Of a stretch of DNA of 64,000 bases, positions 59,718 through 64,000 are shown piece after piece; position 1 is the first letter of the stretch, and each line of letters starts with the position of its first letter. The stretch comes from Scleropages formosus. Taxonomy: Eukaryota; Chordata; Actinopteri; Osteoglossiformes; Osteoglossidae. The DNA lies in contig NC_041829.1 in the NCBI RefSeq assembly GCF_900964775.1, positions 10,084,863 through 10,148,862 of the forward strand, given 5' to 3'. The notes under the pieces are model-generated. The model worked only from the letters and a program-made list of their open reading frames with translations. It had not been told where the DNA came from and did no database searches. A program made the translations under genes and the position numbers.

Positions 59718-61352
59718 TGTAATATGCATATAATCTTTCAGAAGAGATCACTTATGAACTGATAATACCCAACAAATAAGAACACAATTTGTAAATGGTA
59801 TTTAACATAACACCATGTAGACTGCTGGAAAAAAGGGTTTAAGCAAAAGCTTAATCTTTTTTAATGTTTTACTATGTTTAGTTGTGATTGTTTGGAATTC
59901 CTGGTATTAAATGGGGAGTTGGCATGAAATTTTCTCAAATATAAGAAAACAAATATATCTGAGCACATGTGTGTCTTAAGCAAGTTTCAGTTAATTTTTG
60001 TAAAAGTAGGTTAATAAAAGAAATATTTTCAGTTTTTAGCACTTGGCATTTAACATGTACATTTTCAGAGCGACATGTATAGTAATATGTGGGTTTAAAC
60101 ATATCCTTTAAGGGTTTTGTTAAAAAGATAGTGTTCATAATGTGTATGCAATCTGAAAGGAAAGAAATACAGTTACACTAAGTGAACTCTGTGCATTTAT
60201 TTGGAGTGAAATATTAACCCAAGAGAGAAAAGTTATAAGTATGGGTTGTCAGAAAAACTTGAGCAGATGGTGAAGGGAAGGACTTGGTCACCTGGAGAAA
60301 ATTTGTTTGTTGGAAAGAAAGCAAATGACTATGGATGAGAGAAAGGGTAAATTTTTTTTTTATTAATCTTTGTGTAAATATGTTGGCGCTATAGTTACAT
60401 TTCTACATAGAGAATAATTCATGTTTGATTTGCATTAATTTACTTGTTCCTGTCATCTTTAATATAAGAAGCTCAGGACTGCGAAAGTTAAGGTTAAATC
60501 CTTAAAATAATCCTTAAAATAATAAAGAATTAACACGCAATAATTTGCTCCAGTCTATATATACACTGTCAATGCCATACTAACACCGAATTCTCTCTTA
60601 AGACACAATCAGATGGTTATATGACTTTGAAAAAACAAGTTAATGCCCAGCTCCTCAATTTACAACATATGTGTACTGATGTCACATATTCTGCATAACA
60701 GCAAGTGAATCATCTCAGTAAAATAGTTTATTGTCATTTTTCTCTAATTTTAAGCTTCTGTTTTGAATTCTTTGAGTTTTGAATTCCATATATTCTTTTC
60801 AAATGGTAAGCTGTATATGTCCATTAACTTCGTTTTTTCACTTACTCTAGTTAACTAAGATGCTCTGCAAATTTAAAATTCTGTGAATGAAAAAAAGTCA
60901 TCAGTGCCCTAGAAACATTGAGGGAGGATTATTTACCTGTGGTTTTTACATTTATGTGTAACACAGCCCTGAGATGAGTAACAGAGACCTGCTATGTCAT
61001 CAGAAAATTTAGCAGGATTGCTCTCAAGCTGGATTTGACTGAAGACTTTTTAAACTGTATCTTTCAACTACTTCTCTATAAACCTGGATTGATGGAATGC
61101 AATAAAGACAACCTAAGAGGGCACATGGCTTTAACAATCATTTTGAATTACCTCAAACAAGGAAAGTCATTTAACTATTTTGAATGAACTCTGAACTCTT
61201 GATTTTACAGCTGGACAAATCTTCTCAAGTTCTTATGTAGCTTAAGTTCAGAAGCCTAGCAGTTCAGTGGTGCTGTAGATTTATTAAGGTTGGCAATGAG
61301 TAAATAGTAGTAGTGAATTAGAAAAGAGTTTGTTCTTTACCTTTCAGATTCC

Positions 61353-62196
61353 ATGATGGAAAATACTGGAAAAGACAAACCAAGACGTTCACCGGTATTA
61401 CGTTCCCTTCACTTTACTTTCTTTCATATTTCCTTTGTCTTATTTTTGCACATGTTCCTGTTCACATCAAACAACAATATGCAAAATTTAAGTACCACTA
61501 GCAGTTACAACACAGAACAGTGCGATATAGTTGCATGAAATTCACACTGCATAGTTTGTGTTAACAAAGCGGGGAGGGCTTGAAAAAGTTGTCAAAACTC
61601 CCCAAGACAAAACAACTAGAACCACTTTAGTATAGAAAGCAATGCAGAGTAGAGATTAAGGACCATGAGCATTTTCATTTTGCTTATAAAAGTGTGTCTC
61701 ATCTGGTATTTTGATGAACCCTCTTAATGTTTCAGAAACTCTGTGGCACCAACTATCCCGTGAGCATTGCATTCATCATAGTGAATGAATTCTGTGAAAG
61801 ATTCTCTTACTATGGCATGAAAGGTAATTGGACTGGTCTACACTACAATTTTGAGGAAGCCTGGTACAGTTTAAATAGAGTGTATAGAACAAAATTAACA
61901 TAAAACAGCCATAAATCACTTTAACCATTTAAAAGAGGTAGTTTATCAAATTACTGTAAGCTATACCCCGTTGCATAGTTGAAATAAACTGGTGTGTTAA
62001 GTACTCTAGACACATGCTGACCATGAGCCTTTTACCTGCATCTTTCCAATGAAGCCTTGCTGACACTATACTTCAAAAATTATCTACACTGGGACAAGGA
62101 CCTCTCTACAGCTATATACCACGCCTTCTCCAGCCTCTGCTACTTCACACCTGTACTGGGGGCCATCATTGCTGACTCTTGGCTGGGCAAGTTCAA
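61353..62196 (+). CDS. slc15a2: Proton-coupled oligopeptide transporter, PEPT2-like, N-terminal part
   Basis: Plasma-membrane H+/di-tripeptide symporter (POT/PTR family). Exons seen: 61353-61394 (MMENTGKDKPRRSP, acceptor CTTTCAG just upstream so a 5'UTR exon is likely), 61736-61823 (KLCGTNYPVSIAFIIVNEFC, ERFSYYGMK: first membrane helix with the ExxERFxYY proton-coupling motif) and 62055-62196 (LLTLYFKNYLHWDKDLSTAI, YHAFSSLCYFTPVLGAIIAD, SWLGKF: second helix and the loop toward helix 3). Phases 0, 1 and 2 fit. CGxNYPxSIAF and the FSSLCYFTP segment are closer to remembered PEPT2 than PEPT1. The gene continues past the window. No later exon was recognised up to 64000. Confidence 0.88.
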
Positions 62197-62448
62197 GTAA
62201 GTCAGGACAGTGCAAGGATCTCGGATTCTTATCACCTGTAAATTTTGCTTGACAGCTGTGCACAGATAGGCGTTTTAATCAATTTCACCACTAACATTAT
62301 TGAAAGTGTTGGGGGTGTTCATGTAGATACTGATGTCAAATGCAGCTGTCAAAGAAATAAATATCCATCCATCCATCCATCCATCCATCCATCCATCCAT
62401 CCATCCATCCATCCATCCATCATCTAAATCAAACTGATTTAGATAATG

Positions 62449-62645
62449 GATGGATGGCGTAGTGGTGCAGTGGGTTGGACCGGGTCCTGCTCTCTGGTGG
62501 ATCTAGGGTTCAAGTCCCACTTGGGGTGCCTTGCGACAGACTGGCATCCTGTCCTGGGTGTGTTTCCTTGTGCCCTGTGTTGCCAAGTTGGGCTCTGGCT
62601 CCCCGTGACCCCGAATGGGACAAGCAGTTCAGAAAGTGTGTAGAG
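62449..62645 (+). mobile_element. SINE-B copy 13
   Basis: GTAGTGGTGCAGTGGGTTGG head, GGGTTCAAGTCCCAC B box, body missing the CCCCTCC segment, TG remnant. It inserted beside a (CATC)n/(GGAT)n simple repeat. Confidence 0.85.
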
Positions 62646-62879
62646 GGAGGGATGGATATTTGGATACAGTCCAAGTATTTCTAGTTTTACAAAATTTAAC
62701 AGAAATAATACGTAACGCAACCCTATAAAAGTTTAAAAACCGAGCGTTAAATCAGCCATTCTCCGTTTTTCCTAAACTTCATCAAGGCCTGAAGATTATG
62801 CGATTTTTTAAAAAATAATTTCAAATTGACGATTTGCAACATGTAAAGATAAACCATACCCGAGCAGAACCTTTAAGCT

Positions 62880-63075
62880 ACTTCCATTTATTAATTCAGC
62901 TGATGCTTTTCTCCAAAGAGGTTTACAATGTTAAGATACTGAGAATTATTCACCCATTTACACAGCTGGGTAACTTTACTGGAGCAATTTCAGGTGAGTA
63001 CCTTTCTCAGGCCCACTACAGCAATAGTTGAGATTCAAACAAGCTTTGGATCCAAAGCATCAACTCTAAAACCAT
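62880..63075 (-). repeat. SINE-A copy, reverse orientation
   Basis: GCTGATGCTTTTCTCCAAAG, ACCCATTTACACAGCTGGGT, GTACCTTTCTCAGGCCCACT, and a degraded B-box complement. Confidence 0.75.
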
Positions 63076-64000
63076 CATTATTCTGTCAGTTTTGGGATTG
63101 AATTACGTCTTGAACCGTCCCTTATGGTTAAAAATACATTTCTGAAACAACTACTGAGAGGGGCGTCACAGTAGCGCAACGGTAGTGTAGAGGGCTCAAA
63201 ACTCGATGTGTGAAAGGGAAGAGATGGCGCCCGAAAGCATTTTTTTTTTTTTTTTTGCGTATTTCGCTTGGTTGTTACAGAAAAGTTCATAATTGACTAA
63301 CGTGTGAATGCTGTTTAATAGTAGATCCTGTAGGGGGCGCTGGCTGTGATAAAGGGACCTTTGGTTCTGGCAAAAAAACGGTCAAAAGTTAAAGAAATTA
63401 AAGTCGCCGTTTACACGCTGACTCGTGTCTGGTCTCCTCATCACTTCTCAGGTTAGTAAAACGGTTTAAAACCTCATAAATGTTGTGAAATTAGTATGAA
63501 GTGATTTATTAAATGTTTTAGCTTTTAAGTTTTGGGAAACAATCGTTTGTCCAGTATTATCTTTGTTTTATAAATTAGTTTAAAGCTAAATTGCTCGTAG
63601 CCGGTAGCCGTAGGTAGGTTGGGATGTGATTATCACAGAAGCGTGCTGTTATGTTTCAGTTGGATTAAATGTAGAAATTATTTGGTGTTTGTGTAAACGC
63701 CTTGGTGGGTAAAAATGTGCTGAATTGTGTGAATTCTCAAAATAATAATTCAGCGGCACAACTGCACATTGAAGATAGGAGAAGAATGCATTAAGAAACA
63801 TGGTCACCATTCACTTCCGGTATCCATATTTTCTTAATCTAGGCACCAATCATTGGATCCCGGAAGTCGATGACCATGGAAATATAACTAGTGAACTCCA
63901 ATTACGTGTGACGTAAATAAAGGTGTAGCATAATAATAACAACAACGCATGAAAATGTTGTATTGAAGTGTTAAAGTGGTAAAGGTTGATTGTGTTGAAT

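Larger units (their letters stand above)
54650..61340. other. Crystallin-slc15a2 intergenic region
   Basis: No host gene recognised. Contains a LINE ORF2 end (56513-56925), SINE-A tails (56305-56362 +, 57655-57740 -), SINE-B copies 11 and 12 and a long (TG)n. Positions 54900-55590 and 59770-61300 are AT-rich with no feature I can name. A GC-richer segment at 55590-55985 looks repeat-derived but was not classified. Confidence 0.65.
62197..64000 (+). other. slc15a2 intron (to window end)
   Basis: Holds a (CATC)n run (62369-62421), SINE-B copy 13 and a SINE-A copy. Positions 63290-64000 show nothing recognisable. Confidence 0.5.

Noticed and set aside
63290-64000. A further slc15a2 exon
   Set aside because: Looked for the expected third-helix segment after SWLGKFK and found no matching reading frame with splice sites.

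Overview
This is a teleost fish nuclear genomic window. It has spliced vertebrate genes, fish-type gamma-M crystallins, many tRNA-derived SINEs with dinucleotide tails, and Tc1/mariner and LINE remnants. An early-branching teleost (osteoglossomorph-like) would fit the SINE flavour, but that is a low-confidence inference.

Layout. Positions 1-12870 (+) hold the 3' two thirds of ncoa3 (SRC-3/AIB1 nuclear receptor coactivator). It starts inside a PAS-region exon and ends in a micro-exon that encodes only K-Y-C-stop, followed by a long putative 3'UTR. Positions 13307-19417 (+) hold complete hm13 (signal peptide peptidase) with two alternative terminal exons. Positions 19560-32700 are repeat-rich intergenic DNA. 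Positions 33937-34470 (+) hold complete two-exon id1, the HLH inhibitor that is a direct BMP target. Positions 38798-41434 (-) hold complete five-exon mrgbp (a NuA4/TIP60 subunit). Positions 41435-48440 are intergenic, with SINEs and LINE pieces. Positions 48441-49708 (+) and 53296-54583 (-) are two intact gamma-M crystallin genes, tail to tail. Positions 61353-62196 (+) are the first coding exons of a proton/oligopeptide transporter most like slc15a2, which runs off the right end.

The human orthologues of ncoa3, hm13, id1 and mrgbp all lie on chromosome 20, so this block is conserved macrosynteny. The crystallins and slc15a2 are outside that block.

Most notable regulatory observation: id1 is bracketed by two perfect GGCGCC-N5-GTCTG bipartite SMAD (BMP response) sites. 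The one about 1.1 kb upstream sits in a module matching, from memory, the mammalian Id1 BMP-responsive enhancer (two GGCGCC blocks plus a TGACGTCA site). The other, about 1.7 kb downstream of the stop codon, lies in a GC-rich island between two CA microsatellites.

All gene models were built by eye from splice signals, phase and remembered family sequences. No alignment or search was run.
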